Of a DNA stretch of 64,000 bases, positions 45,748 through 55,367 are shown piece after piece; position 1 is the first letter of the stretch, and every line of letters begins with the position of its first letter. The DNA lies in the NCBI RefSeq assembly GCF_003217515.1, contig NZ_QJSX01000002.1:83242-147241 (forward strand), in the 5' to 3' direction. The notes beneath the pieces were generated by a model, which made no database searches, was not told where the DNA came from, and saw only the letters and a program-made list of their open reading frames with translations. A program made the translations under genes and the position numbers. Origin of the DNA: Deinococcus yavapaiensis KR-236. Lineage in GTDB: Bacteria; Deinococcota; Deinococci; Deinococcales; Deinococcaceae.

Positions 45748-47157
45748 ATGCGAGAAATCAAGCCGTTCAAAGTGGCGATCGTTGGCACCGGCTACGTGGG
45801 CTTGGGCACGGCCATCATGCTGGCGTACCTCGGCCATGACGTCGTCGGTCTCGACGTGGACGCCGCGAAAGTCGACATGCTGCGCCGAGGCCAGCTTCCC
45901 ATCTACGAGCCGGGCCTCGCCGAACTGATGCAGCAGGCGGGCGAGCGCTTGCGCTGGACGACCGACTACGCCGAAGCGATTCCCGAGGCGGACGCGATCT
46001 TCATCTGCGTCGGCACTCCGCCGCAAGCGGACGGGCGCCCCGACTTGAAGTACGTGGCGGAGGCCGCGCGTTGCATCGCCCGCAACCTCAACGGCAAGGT
46101 GCAAGTCGTGGTGAACAAGAGCACCGTTCCCGTCGGTACGGGCGACTGGGTCGCCCGCCTCATCGAGGACAACGCCCTCGAATACCACGCCAACCGCTAC
46201 TTCGTCGTGAGCAACCCCGAATTTTTGCGGGAAGGCACGGCCGTGCACGACTCGTTGTACCCGGACCGCATCGTCGTCGGCGGAGAACACGAGGAGGGCG
46301 TCAAGCGTCTCGTGGAACTGTACGCTCCGCTGCTCGAGCAAAGCTTCGAAGCGCCCGAGTTCGCGCCACGCCCGCAAGCCTACACGCGGCCCGCGCTCGT
46401 CACGACCAGCCTTGGCAGCGCCGAGATGATCAAGTACGCCGCGAACGCCTTCTTGGCGCTCAAAATCAGCTTCGCGAACGAAGTCGCGAACCTTTGCGAG
46501 CACGTCGACGCGGACATCGAGGAAGTCGTGCGCGGCATTGGGTGCGACGCGCGCATCGGTCCGCGGTTCCTCGCGGCGGGCGCCGGTTGGGGCGGTTCGT
46601 GCTTCGGCAAGGACACGGCGGCCTTGATCAGCACGGGCGCCGACTACGGTTACGACATGCCGATCTTGCAAGCGGCCGTGACCGTCAACACGCGTCAACG
46701 GCACGTTGCGATCACGAAGCTGCAACGCCACCTTCGCCGCCTCAAGGGCAAGCGCGTCGCGGTGCTCGGCATGGCCTTCAAGCCCGGAACGGACGACTTG
46801 CGTGACGCGCCCGCGTACGACTGCATCGCGCGTCTCGTCGACCTCGGCGCCACGGTCGTCGCCCACGATCCGATCGCCATGGACCGTGCGCGCCGCGAGT
46901 GGGCGAACCTCGAGTACGAGGAAGCGCCGACTGCTCAAGCGGCCCTCAAGGGCGCGGACGCCGTGCTCGTGATGACCGAATGGCAAGAGTACAAAGACCT
47001 CGATTGGTCGGCGGCGTGCCGCCTCATGCGCAACCGCCTCGTGATCGATTTGCGCGGCGTCGTGACGAGCGCTCCGGCCGCGACGGTCGTGGAACGCGTG
47101 GGCCGTCCCAGCTTGGGCGCGCCTCAAGACACCACACTCGCCGAGGGCGTCGCGTGA
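45748..47157 (+). CDS. ugd: UDP-glucose 6-dehydrogenase
   Basis: A 469-residue NAD-dependent dehydrogenase oxidising UDP-glucose to UDP-glucuronate. IVGTGYVGLGTA binds NAD; the conserved NKSTVPVGTGD, NPEFLREG and catalytic-Cys motif GAGWGGSCFGKD (Cys near residue 285) are intact; the C-terminal domain has GMAFKPGTDDLRDAPA. AAAGGAG precedes the ATG by 8 bases, in a 224-bp gap after the previous terminator. The stop overlaps the GTG of the UDP-glucuronate decarboxylase, whose substrate it makes. Confidence 0.95.
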   Translation: MREIKPFKVAIVGTGYVGLGTAIMLAYLGHDVVGLDVDAAKVDMLRRGQLPIYEPGLAELMQQAGERLRWTTDYAEAIPEADAIFICVGTPPQADGRPDLKYVAEAARCIARNLNGKVQVVVNKSTVPVGTGDWVARLIEDNALEYHANRYFVVSNPEFLREGTAVHDSLYPDRIVVGGEHEEGVKRLVELYAPLLEQSFEAPEFAPRPQAYTRPALVTTSLGSAEMIKYAANAFLALKISFANEVANLCEHVDADIEEVVRGIGCDARIGPRFLAAGAGWGGSCFGKDTAALISTGADYGYDMPILQAAVTVNTRQRHVAITKLQRHLRRLKGKRVAVLGMAFKPGTDDLRDAPAYDCIARLVDLGATVVAHDPIAMDRARREWANLEYEEAPTAQAALKGADAVLVMTEWQEYKDLDWSAACRLMRNRLVIDLRGVVTSAPAATVVERVGRPSLGAPQDTTLAEGVA

Positions 47158-48152
47158 ACATCTTGGTGACTGGAAGCGCAGGCTTCATCGGGAGTCACCT
47201 GACGAGCCGCTTGCTGAACGACGGCCACGCCGTCATTGGCGTCGACAACTACATCAGCGGGCAACGCGCGAACACCAAGCGCTTCTTCGATCATCCCCGT
47301 TTCAGATTCGTTGAAGCCGACGTTTCGCTCGGCATGCCCGACACGCACGAATCGCTCGACTACGTTCTTCACTTCGCGAGTCCCGCGAGCCCGCCTCACT
47401 ACCAGCAGCATCCCATCGAAACGCTGATGGTGGGCGCGCAAGGAACGCAAAACGCCCTCGAACTCGCTCGCCGTCACGACGCCAAGTTCCTGCTCGCGAG
47501 CACGAGCGAAGTTTACGGCGACCCGAACGTTCACCCGCAGCCCGAAAGTTACTGGGGTCACGTGAATCCGAACGGGATCCGGTCGTGCTACGACGAAGCC
47601 AAGCGTTACGCGGAAGCGATCACGATGGCGTACCACCGTTACCACGGGCTCGACACGCGCATCGTGCGCATCTTCAACACGTACGGTCCGCGCATGCGCC
47701 ACGACGACGGGCGCGTCGTCACGAACTTCGTCCATCAAGCGCTCGCCGGAGAGCCCCTCACCGTTTACGGCGACGGGCAGCAGACGCGCAGCTTTCAATT
47801 CGTCGACGACTTGATCGAAGGCGTCACGCGGCTCATGAGCGTGAGGCACCACGAGCCCGTCAACATCGGGAATCCCGACGAGTACACGGTGCTGGAGTTC
47901 GCGCAGATCATTCGCGACTTGATCGATCCCAGCCTCGACATCATTCACCGCCCCATGCCGCAAGACGATCCGCGGCAACGGCGGCCCGACATCACGCTCG
48001 CGAAGTCCTTGCTGAACTGGGAGCCGCGCGTGACCTTGCGCGAAGGCCTCGCGCGAACCATCGAAGGATTTCGCGAAGACCGCCGTCTGCTCGAATCGAG
48101 CGATCGTCGCGGGTGGCGACCCTTGACGTTTCACGTGGCAGGTGAAGGATGA
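47154..48152 (+). CDS. UDP-glucuronic acid decarboxylase (UDP-xylose synthase)
   Basis: A 332-residue extended SDR from GTG 47154, overlapping the previous stop (GTGA). TGSAGFIGSH binds NAD; LHFASPASPPHYQQHPIETL is diagnostic for UXS; STSEVYGDP supplies the catalytic Thr/Ser; SCYDEAKRYAEA holds the Tyr/Lys pair; RIVRIFNTYGPRM and RSFQFVDDLIEG follow. Converts UDP-glucuronate to UDP-xylose, so the polymer or a glycan likely contains xylose. Translationally coupled to the GT2 downstream (ATGA overlap). Confidence 0.93.
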   Translation: MNILVTGSAGFIGSHLTSRLLNDGHAVIGVDNYISGQRANTKRFFDHPRFRFVEADVSLGMPDTHESLDYVLHFASPASPPHYQQHPIETLMVGAQGTQNALELARRHDAKFLLASTSEVYGDPNVHPQPESYWGHVNPNGIRSCYDEAKRYAEAITMAYHRYHGLDTRIVRIFNTYGPRMRHDDGRVVTNFVHQALAGEPLTVYGDGQQTRSFQFVDDLIEGVTRLMSVRHHEPVNIGNPDEYTVLEFAQIIRDLIDPSLDIIHRPMPQDDPRQRRPDITLAKSLLNWEPRVTLREGLARTIEGFREDRRLLESSDRRGWRPLTFHVAGEG

Positions 48153-49069
48153 ACAACGGTGTGTGCGCGATCATCGTGACCTTCAATCGCAAGCACAAAC
48201 TCGTCGAGTGTCTTCGGCGTGTCGAGGCCCTGACCGTTCGGCCGCAGCACGTCCTCGTGGTGGACAACGCTTCCACCGACGGGACGGGCGACGTCGTCCG
48301 AGAGCAGTTTCCGCACTTCGACCTCCTGACGCTCGACCATAACGTCGGCGGCGCGGGCGGCTTCTCGGCGGGCATGCGGCGCGCGTACGCGGCGGGCTTC
48401 GAATACGTGTGGTTGTTCGACGACGACGCCTTCGCCGATCCCGCCTGCTTGGAGCGTCTGCTCGCCGAAGCGCCCCACGCGGACGTCGTCGTGCCGATGC
48501 AAATCGATCAAGCGGGCCGTCGGTACGGCGTCTATCACTGGGACAACGGAACGGTCGAACTCGACAAGGACCGCGCCCGCGTGTTCGACGTCGACGTCTT
48601 CGCGTTCGTCGGGCCCTTGATGCCGCGTCACGTCATCCAAGCGATCGGGCTGCCGCGAGAAGACTTCTTCATCTGCGCCGACGACCTGGAGTACTCCCTG
48701 CGCATCAAGAACGCGGGCTTTCGCACGGTGTGTGTCGCCGACGCGGTCTTTCACCACGATTACGGCGGCAACACCGTGACCGTGAAGCGCTGGCGCCTCA
48801 CGAGCATCCGCCGCACGTCTCCCGCGTGGAAGAACTACTACAACACCCGCAACGACATCCTCATCGCGCGCACCCTCGCGCCGCAGCAGACGTTGCCGTA
48901 CGTCACGCACCTTCTTCGCAAGCACGTGCGCTCCTCGCTCGGCGAAGCCGTGTTCGACGTGGACTTCGCGCAGAAGTGGAAGTACACGACGCTCGGCGTG
49001 GTCGACGGCGTGCTCAACCGTTCGGGCAAGCGGCTGGATCCGGCGTCGTTGCGAGCGAAGCGGCCATGA
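48149..49069 (+). CDS. Glycosyltransferase, GT2 family (galactofuranosyl/rhamnosyl-type)
   Basis: A 306-residue GT-A enzyme. CAIIVTFNRKHKLVECLRRV, VVDNASTDGT, the NVGGAGGFSAGMRRAY loop and WLFDDDAFAD (DDD metal site) place it in the GlfT/WfbE-like branch that adds galactofuranose or rhamnose. ICADDLEYSLRI is the catalytic-base region. The ATG overlaps the UXS stop and its own stop overlaps the next start, so it belongs to the operon ugd, uxs, GT2, GT4. Given the context a xylosyl or glucuronosyl donor is also possible. Confidence 0.87.
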   Translation: MNNGVCAIIVTFNRKHKLVECLRRVEALTVRPQHVLVVDNASTDGTGDVVREQFPHFDLLTLDHNVGGAGGFSAGMRRAYAAGFEYVWLFDDDAFADPACLERLLAEAPHADVVVPMQIDQAGRRYGVYHWDNGTVELDKDRARVFDVDVFAFVGPLMPRHVIQAIGLPREDFFICADDLEYSLRIKNAGFRTVCVADAVFHHDYGGNTVTVKRWRLTSIRRTSPAWKNYYNTRNDILIARTLAPQQTLPYVTHLLRKHVRSSLGEAVFDVDFAQKWKYTTLGVVDGVLNRSGKRLDPASLRAKRP

Positions 49070-50232
49070 CGCGCAAACTTCGCGTGCTGTTCGTCTTCCA
49101 AAGCTTGGAGGGGCGCGGGCCCGAACGCGTGGCGCTCAACATCGTCTCGCACCTCGACCGCTCTCTCTTCGAGCCGAGCCTGTGGGTGCTCAAGCCCGAC
49201 GAGGATCTTCGCGCGGACGTTCCGAGCGACGTGCCCATCGACGTGGCCCTCGCCGACGGAGCGCGCATTCGGCAGCAACTGCCGCGCATGTGGCGCTCGC
49301 TCGTGAAGCGCGCACGTGAAGCGGACGTCATCGTCGCGACGGTCGAACTGTTACCGACGTACCTCGCCTTCGCGGCGGGCGTGGCCGCGCGCAAACCGGT
49401 GCTCGGCTGGGTCCACAACCAGATGGACCGAGTGTTCGCGGCCTTTCCGAAGTGGAACTTTCACGCGTCGAAGTTCGTGTATCGCCGTCTCGCGCGCACC
49501 GTTTCGGTGTCGCAGGGAGTGCAGGACACCTTGCGGCGATTGCAGGACTTGCCGTCCGATCGCCTGCTCGTCTTGCACAATCCCCAGAACCTTCGGGCCA
49601 TCGAAGCGCGCCGTGACGAGGCGTTGCCCGACTGGGCGGCGTTCATGAGCGAGCAGCCCACGATTCTCGCCGCCGGTCGCTTGACGCACCAAAAGGGCTT
49701 CGATTTGCTGATCGACGCGCACGCCCGCCTGCGCGAGCGAGGATCGCGGCACAACCTCGTGATTCTCGGGCGAGGCGAGCTTCACGACGAGCTCAAGCGT
49801 CAAGCGAGCGACCTCGGCGTGGCCGACAGCGTGTTCCTGCCCGGCTTCACCGCCAATCCGTACGCGTTCATGCGTCACGCGACCGCCTTCGCACTCTCTT
49901 CTCGTTACGAGGGGCTGGTCGGGGTCGTCGTGGAGGCGATGGCGTGCGGCTTGCCGGTCGTGGCCTTCGATTGTCCGTCGGGCACCGCCGAGTTGCTGCA
50001 AGACGGTCGTTGTGGGCTGCTCGCGCCTCCCGAGGACGTGTCGGCACTCGCCGACCGCTTGGGCGAGGTGCTGCGAGACGAGAAGTTGCGCCGTCATCTG
50101 TCCGAGCAGGGAACTCGCCGCGCGCTCGACTTCGCGCCGGAGCGCATCGTGCCGCAGTGGGAGCAGTTGCTGGCGGACGTCGTCGTCAGTCCTGCCGTTC
50201 ACCGCGTGTCCACGCTCAACTCGTCGTTGTGA
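49066..50232 (+). CDS. Glycosyltransferase, GT4 family
   Basis: A 388-residue GT-B enzyme from ATG 49066 (ATGA overlap). VLFVFQSLEGRGPERVALNI is the N-terminal loop; ILAAGRLTHQKGFDLLIDAH, NLVILGRGELHDEL and SSRYEGLVGVVVEAMACGLPVVAFDCPSG with the Glu pair are the donor-site marks. The spacing and the DCPSG end resemble N-acetylgalactosaminyl/galactosyl transferases of the WbbG/PglH type, but donor is unproven. Last gene of the operon that starts with ugd; a hairpin follows. Confidence 0.88.
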   Translation: MTRKLRVLFVFQSLEGRGPERVALNIVSHLDRSLFEPSLWVLKPDEDLRADVPSDVPIDVALADGARIRQQLPRMWRSLVKRAREADVIVATVELLPTYLAFAAGVAARKPVLGWVHNQMDRVFAAFPKWNFHASKFVYRRLARTVSVSQGVQDTLRRLQDLPSDRLLVLHNPQNLRAIEARRDEALPDWAAFMSEQPTILAAGRLTHQKGFDLLIDAHARLRERGSRHNLVILGRGELHDELKRQASDLGVADSVFLPGFTANPYAFMRHATAFALSSRYEGLVGVVVEAMACGLPVVAFDCPSGTAELLQDGRCGLLAPPEDVSALADRLGEVLRDEKLRRHLSEQGTRRALDFAPERIVPQWEQLLADVVVSPAVHRVSTLNSSL

Positions 50233-50244
50233 CGTTCGCCTCCG

Positions 50245-50281
50245 GGCGCAGGCATCGAAGGCGCGGCTCGATGCCTGCGCC
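50245..50281 (+). terminator. Terminator of the ugd-uxs operon
   Basis: A perfect 14-bp stem (50245-50258 with 50268-50281) with a 9-base loop, 12 bp after the stop codon. The U-tract is poor. Confidence 0.65.
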
Positions 50282-50429
50282 TCGCTGACTCGTCCATGAG
50301 AAGTTTCCTGATCTTTCCGAGTCCGCGTGTGTCACCTACGAACGCGTCGTTCGGATCATAGTGAGAAACGCATCGGAGACACCTCTATCCTCGCTTCCCC
50401 GCTTCCTCACCGACTGCTCAGGAGATCGT

Positions 50430-52205
50430 ATGCACGTTCGACTTGCCTTGCTCGCTTTGCCCCTCGTCCTCGCCGCGTGCGGCAGCCCTGCTCTCGACGC
50501 GCCCGGAGATCCTTACGCGGACGGCGTGAGCCACGCTTGGTCGGACGGTGCGGGCCTCACCTCGTCCGGCGCTGTCAAGCCCGCGTCGACGCGTGACTTG
50601 CGCGGCACCGTCTTTCTCGGTTCGCTCACGTGGGCCTCGGCCAGCAACGGGTGGGGTCCGATCGAGAAGGACGTGAGCAACGGCGAGTCGGCGGCAGGCG
50701 ACGGCCGTCGGTTGTCCATCGACGGGCGAAAGTTCGCCAAGGGCCTCGGCATGCACGCGGACGCGCGCGTCACGTACCGGCTCGGAGGTGCGTGCCGAAC
50801 CTTCGCGGCCTTCGTCGGCATCGACGACGAAGTCGGAAATCGCGGAAGCGCCGTCTTCCGCGTGCTCGCCGACGGAACGTTGAAGTTCGACAGCGGCGTG
50901 CTGCGCGGCGCGGACGGCGCCAAGAGCGTGAACGTCGACGTGAGCGGCGCGCGCGAAGTGACGCTCGTCACGACGGACGCGGGCGATGGCATCGCGTACG
51001 ATCACGCCAACTGGGCCGACGCCCGAGTAGCGTGCACGGGCGGTTCGACGTTCGTGTCCTCGCCGCCGAGCGGGAGCCTCGACTCGTCGTTCGCCACCAT
51101 TCAAGCGGACTTCGCCGTGCGCGACACGGCCGTGCAGCCCGACGGCAAGCTGCTCGTGCTGGGCCACTCGTCGGATCTCAACAGCCTCGGCTACGTCATC
51201 GCGCGCTACAACGCCGACGGAACGCCCGACCTCGCCTTCGGCACGAACGGCCGCACGACGCTGAGCGTCGGTTCGCTCAACTACGCGGCGAGCATCGCGG
51301 TGCAATCCGACGGCAAGATCGTCGCGTCGGGTCGAAGCGAGTTTCCCAAGCCCCTGCCCGATATCGGAGCGCAAGTCGTCGACGTCGTCATGCGGCTCAC
51401 GGCGAGCGGGCAACGCGACGTGACCTTCGGTTCGAACGGCGTCGTTATTCTCGGCCGCGCGTCGGGCAGCTCGCTCGACCTCGCGTCGCAACCCGACGGC
51501 AAGATGCTGCTCGTGCAAGGCGCGCCCTTCTCGGTCTTGCGACTGCTGCCCGACGGAACCCGCGACTTCGCGTTCGGCCCGAACGGTCGCGTGGACCTCT
51601 CGTTCGACGTTCCGAGCGGCGAGACCGTGGCGAGTTCCGAAGCGACGCGCGTCGCCTCGCAAAGCGACGGGCGCATCGTGCTGAGCGGCGTGCGGCGCTT
51701 GCAGAACACCGATGGGTCCACGCGCAGCGAGTGGCTTGTAGCGCGCTTGACGTCGAACGGCACGCTCGACTCGTCGTTCGACGCGGACGGCCGTCTCGTG
51801 GCTTTCGACGATTCCCTGCACGCGGCGCGGCTCACGGATCTCGTCGTCGGCGCGAACGGAGACGTCGCGCTCGGCGGTCAGGATCACGGCGGTTCGTGCG
51901 TCGGGGCGGCGCTGCACAACGACGGAGCGCTCGCGTTCCGAATCGGGCCGGACGTGTCGTTCGTCGGGTACGGCAACGCGAGCCTCGCGTACCAAGCCGA
52001 CGGGCGCCTGCTCGTCGCTTGCCAGCCCGTCAACGTGGCGGCTTCGCAAGGGCCGCTGGTATCGCGCGTGAATGTCGACGGAACGCTGGATACCGCGTTC
52101 GGCACGAACGGCTCGCGCACGGTGGGAGACGCGGGCGGTGTCCTCGTGCAGCCCGGCGGCAAGATCGTCGTGGGATGGCAGACGATCACGCGCTTGAATC
52201 CGTGA
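50430..52205 (+). CDS. Lipoprotein: one NPCBM module and a delta-60-repeat propeller
   Basis: A 591-residue exported protein from ATG 50430 (CAGGAG site). Signal peptide with lipobox LAAC (Cys17). A single PYA-type motif follows (DPYADGVSHAWSD, 27-39). One NPCBM module spans about 60-208 and is diverged at DNA level from the 450-bp family. Residues ~215-591 are about seven delta-60 repeats, each with QPDGKxLVxG, then VxRxxxDGTxDxxFGxNGR, a beta-propeller common in secreted bacterial proteins. No catalytic residues are evident; a carbohydrate or protein binding role is likely. Single gene, followed by convergent glycosyltransferase/flippase genes. Confidence 0.87.
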   Translation: MHVRLALLALPLVLAACGSPALDAPGDPYADGVSHAWSDGAGLTSSGAVKPASTRDLRGTVFLGSLTWASASNGWGPIEKDVSNGESAAGDGRRLSIDGRKFAKGLGMHADARVTYRLGGACRTFAAFVGIDDEVGNRGSAVFRVLADGTLKFDSGVLRGADGAKSVNVDVSGAREVTLVTTDAGDGIAYDHANWADARVACTGGSTFVSSPPSGSLDSSFATIQADFAVRDTAVQPDGKLLVLGHSSDLNSLGYVIARYNADGTPDLAFGTNGRTTLSVGSLNYAASIAVQSDGKIVASGRSEFPKPLPDIGAQVVDVVMRLTASGQRDVTFGSNGVVILGRASGSSLDLASQPDGKMLLVQGAPFSVLRLLPDGTRDFAFGPNGRVDLSFDVPSGETVASSEATRVASQSDGRIVLSGVRRLQNTDGSTRSEWLVARLTSNGTLDSSFDADGRLVAFDDSLHAARLTDLVVGANGDVALGGQDHGGSCVGAALHNDGALAFRIGPDVSFVGYGNASLAYQADGRLLVACQPVNVAASQGPLVSRVNVDGTLDTAFGTNGSRTVGDAGGVLVQPGGKIVVGWQTITRLNP

Positions 52206-52240
52206 CGCGCTGACCGCGCCACGAATTCAAGCCCTGCCTT

Positions 52241-53446
52241 TCACGGATCGCGGATGGGTCTCGAGGCGCTCCTCGTGTCGAAGAGCGCCGAGGCCTGACG
52301 TTGCTCGAGGGCCGCGAAGTACGCCAGGTACGCGTCGGCGACGACGTCCGGCTCGAATTGCCGCAGATGAGCTTGCAGCGCGGCTTCCTCTTGAGGCGTT
52401 CGCGGCGGGTCGTTCAGCGCGCCCAGGAGTTGCGCGCCGAACGCGTCCGCGTCCCCGACGGGCGCCAAGCGTCCGAAGACGCCGCCTTGCAGAATTTCGT
52501 TCGGGCCGCTGCAGCAGTCGGTGGACACCACGCGGCAACCGCACGACAAGGCTTCCACGAGCACGTTTCCGAAGCCTTCCCAGCGAGACGGAAAGGCGAA
52601 CACGCGCGCCGCGCGCAAGTACGCTTGCGGGCGCTTCGTGAACGGCACGATCTGCACGCGGTCGCCGAGGTTCGAGGCGTCGATGTGCGCTTGCAGCCGT
52701 TCTCGCTGCGAACCCGATCCGACGATCAGCAGACGCGCGTTCGTCGCGGGCGCGATGCGGGCGAAGGCCGAGATCAGCGTGAAGTGGTCTTTTTGCGCTT
52801 CCAAGCGACCCATGGACACCACCAGGGGACGCGTGTCGTCCACGAGCCAGGGATGCTCGGGCTCCACGGGCGGAGTCGCGTCCGGAGTGATGCGCGCGGG
52901 ATTGTAGACGACTTTGATGTCGCCGGGTTGAAGGTCGCACGTCTCGACGAGGATGTCCGCGACGCCCTTGGAGATGGCGATGACTCCATCGGCGAATTTG
53001 TACGTGACCTTCGCGATTTCGTACGCGACTTTGATGAGCTTGGGCTCGACCGCGTAATTCTCGCTGAGGTTGTTCGCCTCACGCACGACGAGGACGGCGG
53101 GCGACCGCGCGAGCCAACGAGCGGCGATGGCGTACACGTTGACGTGCACGAGCGTGCTCAGCAGGTAGTCGGGACGGTGGCGGCGCAAGAAGCGCACGAG
53201 GGGCAGGAGCGCCGTCGCGGTGCGCTTGGTGCCGAGCGTTTCGACGCGAACGTTCGCGTCGACGAGGTTGAAGTACACGCCTTTGTCCTCGGCGAGCACG
53301 ATCGTGACGTCGTGCCCTCGACGCGCGAAGGTGTTGGCGAGGACGATCATCATCTTCTCGGCGCCGCCGCCTGCGAGGTCGTGCAAGAACAGCAGGATGC
53401 GCTTGGGGCTCTGCGGGGTACGCGTCATGGTGGCCGTTTCATTCAT
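52241..53446 (-). CDS. Glycosyltransferase, GT4 family
   Basis: A 401-residue GT-B enzyme from ATG 53446 (GAGG site 6 bases upstream, within the end of the flippase gene). ILLFLHDLAGGGAEKMMIVLA is the N-terminal loop; LVVSMGRLEAQKDHFTLISAF, LLIVGSGSQRERL and FPSRWEGFGNVLVEALSCGCRVVSTDCCSGP with both Glu residues are intact, closest in pattern to N-acetylglucosamine/galactosamine transferases of capsule loci. It follows the flippase gene by 8 bp on the same strand, so both are co-transcribed. Donor unknown. Alternative start ATG 53428 is in frame. Confidence 0.87.
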   Translation of the reverse strand: MNETATMTRTPQSPKRILLFLHDLAGGGAEKMMIVLANTFARRGHDVTIVLAEDKGVYFNLVDANVRVETLGTKRTATALLPLVRFLRRHRPDYLLSTLVHVNVYAIAARWLARSPAVLVVREANNLSENYAVEPKLIKVAYEIAKVTYKFADGVIAISKGVADILVETCDLQPGDIKVVYNPARITPDATPPVEPEHPWLVDDTRPLVVSMGRLEAQKDHFTLISAFARIAPATNARLLIVGSGSQRERLQAHIDASNLGDRVQIVPFTKRPQAYLRAARVFAFPSRWEGFGNVLVEALSCGCRVVSTDCCSGPNEILQGGVFGRLAPVGDADAFGAQLLGALNDPPRTPQEEAALQAHLRQFEPDVVADAYLAYFAALEQRQASALFDTRSASRPIRDP

Positions 53447-53454
53447 GAGCGACC

Positions 53455-54942
53455 TCAGTCCGAACTCCGAGCGGAGCGAAGGCGAGCTGGCACGCGCCGC
53501 AAAGCGCCGCGCAGCATGTGTTGCAACTCGTTGGGCGGCCCGAACAGGACGAGCGCGCCCAGGACGAGGCCGCCGACGGCTCCTTCGAGCGCGAACAACG
53601 CGAACGGTGGAACGCCCGAAGCGCGCGATACGGCCGCGACCATCCACAAGACCGCGCCCATGAGAAGCCCGCTCGCGCCACCCCACGCGTAAGAACCGAT
53701 GATGTGCCGCGTGCCGTCGCCGAGGATGCGGCGCGCGACCCACTCGAACGCGAGCGACCGCACCACCGAGGCCGCAACGAGCACCCACGCGAACGAGAGG
53801 ACGTCGCCGCCGAGCGCGAACACGAGGGCGAACGCGCCGAGCAAGATCACGAAGTACACGGCTTGAATGAGCATCCGGGCGCGCAGGCGCGCCGTCGCTT
53901 CGGCGAGCACGGCGGACAGACCGCTCAGGACGGCGAAGGGCATGAACAGCGCGAAGGCCTGCACGATGGGCGTGGCGCCGATGAACTGCGCGCCGAGCAT
54001 CACGAGGACGATTTCTCGGGCGCACACGAAGATGCCGGCGGCGGCGGCGAACATGATGACGGCGAGCGCGCGCAACGCCGAGAGGTACGCGCTTTGCAGG
54101 CGCGCCGCGTCCGTCTGGATGGCGCTGAAGGAAGGGGCGAGGACGCGCGTGAGGCTGCGCGCGAAGTTCTGCGAGGGAACCGTGACGGTGTTGAACGCTC
54201 GGTTGTACAACCCGACCGCGGACGAGTCGAACCAGCGGCTCGCGAGGAACGTGTCGAGGTTGTTGCTGAGGTAGTCGAGGAAGTTGACGACGGTGATTTT
54301 GCTGCTGAAGGAGATGATGCCGTGGAAGTCGTCCCGGCGAATCGTCAAGCGCAGCGAGTGACGCGAGTAAGCGTAGGCGATCGTGGCTTGAATGCCGGCT
54401 TGCGCGAGGGCGCTGATCGGCAAGCTCATCGCGCCGTAGCCGAGGGCGGCGGCGCCGAGGCCGATCACGCCGTGACCGACGATGTAGGACGTCAGTTCGG
54501 CGATGACGAGCGGGCGGAATTTGAGGTCGCGCCGCAAAAGGCTCGTCGAGACGATGATGGACGCGCTCAGCAGGTAAGTGCAGGCGTAACCTCGCACGAC
54601 GGCCGTGACCTCGTCATTGTGCGCCAGTTGTCCCGCGAACGGCGCGAGAAGCCAGCCGAGCGCGGTCGCGACCGCGCCGAGCAGCATGGCCATCGTGAAG
54701 GCGGCGCGAACGTCTCGCTCGGAAAGGTTGGGCCGTTGAATGAGCGCGAGCCCGATGCCGAGGTCCGTGATGAAGAGGCCGAGGCGTTGCAGCGCCATGG
54801 CGGGCGCGACGACGCCGAACGCGTGCGGTGAGAGAAGACGGGCGAGCACGGCCGAGAACACGAGCTGGAGCGCGATGCCGACGAACAACGAGAAGTAGCT
54901 CCACTTGATCGCCGTGACGGTCTTGGCTTTGAGGTCGCTCAT
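53455..54942 (-). CDS. Wzx-type oligosaccharide flippase (MOP superfamily)
   Basis: A 495-residue polytopic membrane protein with about twelve to fourteen hydrophobic segments. It begins LKAKTVTAIKWSYFSLFVGIALQLVFSAVLARLLSPHAFGVVA, the standard start of the WzxC/TuaB branch of polysaccharide flippases, and contains SFSSKITVVNFLDYLSNNLDTFLASRWF. It would flip undecaprenyl-linked repeat units to the outside. ATG 54942 fits the family; in-frame upstream codons lack support. Co-transcribed with the GT4 gene downstream. Together with the O-antigen-ligase/Wzy-type protein and Wzc-like protein it makes up a Wzx/Wzy-type route. Confidence 0.9.
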   Translation of the reverse strand: MSDLKAKTVTAIKWSYFSLFVGIALQLVFSAVLARLLSPHAFGVVAPAMALQRLGLFITDLGIGLALIQRPNLSERDVRAAFTMAMLLGAVATALGWLLAPFAGQLAHNDEVTAVVRGYACTYLLSASIIVSTSLLRRDLKFRPLVIAELTSYIVGHGVIGLGAAALGYGAMSLPISALAQAGIQATIAYAYSRHSLRLTIRRDDFHGIISFSSKITVVNFLDYLSNNLDTFLASRWFDSSAVGLYNRAFNTVTVPSQNFARSLTRVLAPSFSAIQTDAARLQSAYLSALRALAVIMFAAAAGIFVCAREIVLVMLGAQFIGATPIVQAFALFMPFAVLSGLSAVLAEATARLRARMLIQAVYFVILLGAFALVFALGGDVLSFAWVLVAASVVRSLAFEWVARRILGDGTRHIIGSYAWGGASGLLMGAVLWMVAAVSRASGVPPFALFALEGAVGGLVLGALVLFGPPNELQHMLRGALRRVPARLRSARSSD

Positions 54943-55367
54943 GACGCGCCCGCACCGCCTTGACCGCGCGCCGTGGCGTACGCGTGTTCGTGCGCGACGC
55001 GACGAGAACGGTGAAGCACAACAGGAAGGAATGGAAGATGAGCCGACCTCATGGATGCGCAGCATAGAAGGCGGCGCGTTACCCGAAGGTAAATTGACGG
55101 CGCTGGCGCAATTCTAAAGACCTCATAAAGTTCTTTTGCCGCAATCTTAGAGAATAGAAAGATGATAGGACCACTTAATGAAGCTGCTGCATCTTTGTTT
55201 TAGAAGACCCTTTCTCATATGATGCGTCCAAGCCTAAAGATCAGCTCATTAAGTATCTTTAAAGTAATTTCAGATGAAGGAAGACGAACCCTTTCTTCAA
55301 TCCTTTCTTACTTAGTCGGCTCGCGACGTCCCTAGCCCTACCACTTTCCTGCTTTCCTGGAGACTTC
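54943..55367. other. AT-rich divergent control region
   Basis: About 425 bp between the flippase gene (minus strand) and the NPCBM/beta-helix lipoprotein (plus strand). From about 55115 to 55335 it is strikingly A+T-rich for this genome, with repeated TAAAG and CTTTA pieces (for example 55122-55140 and 55233-55263). Several TANNNT boxes exist but none pairs with a clear -35. No gene, and no GEMM-type motif, was found. Confidence 0.5.
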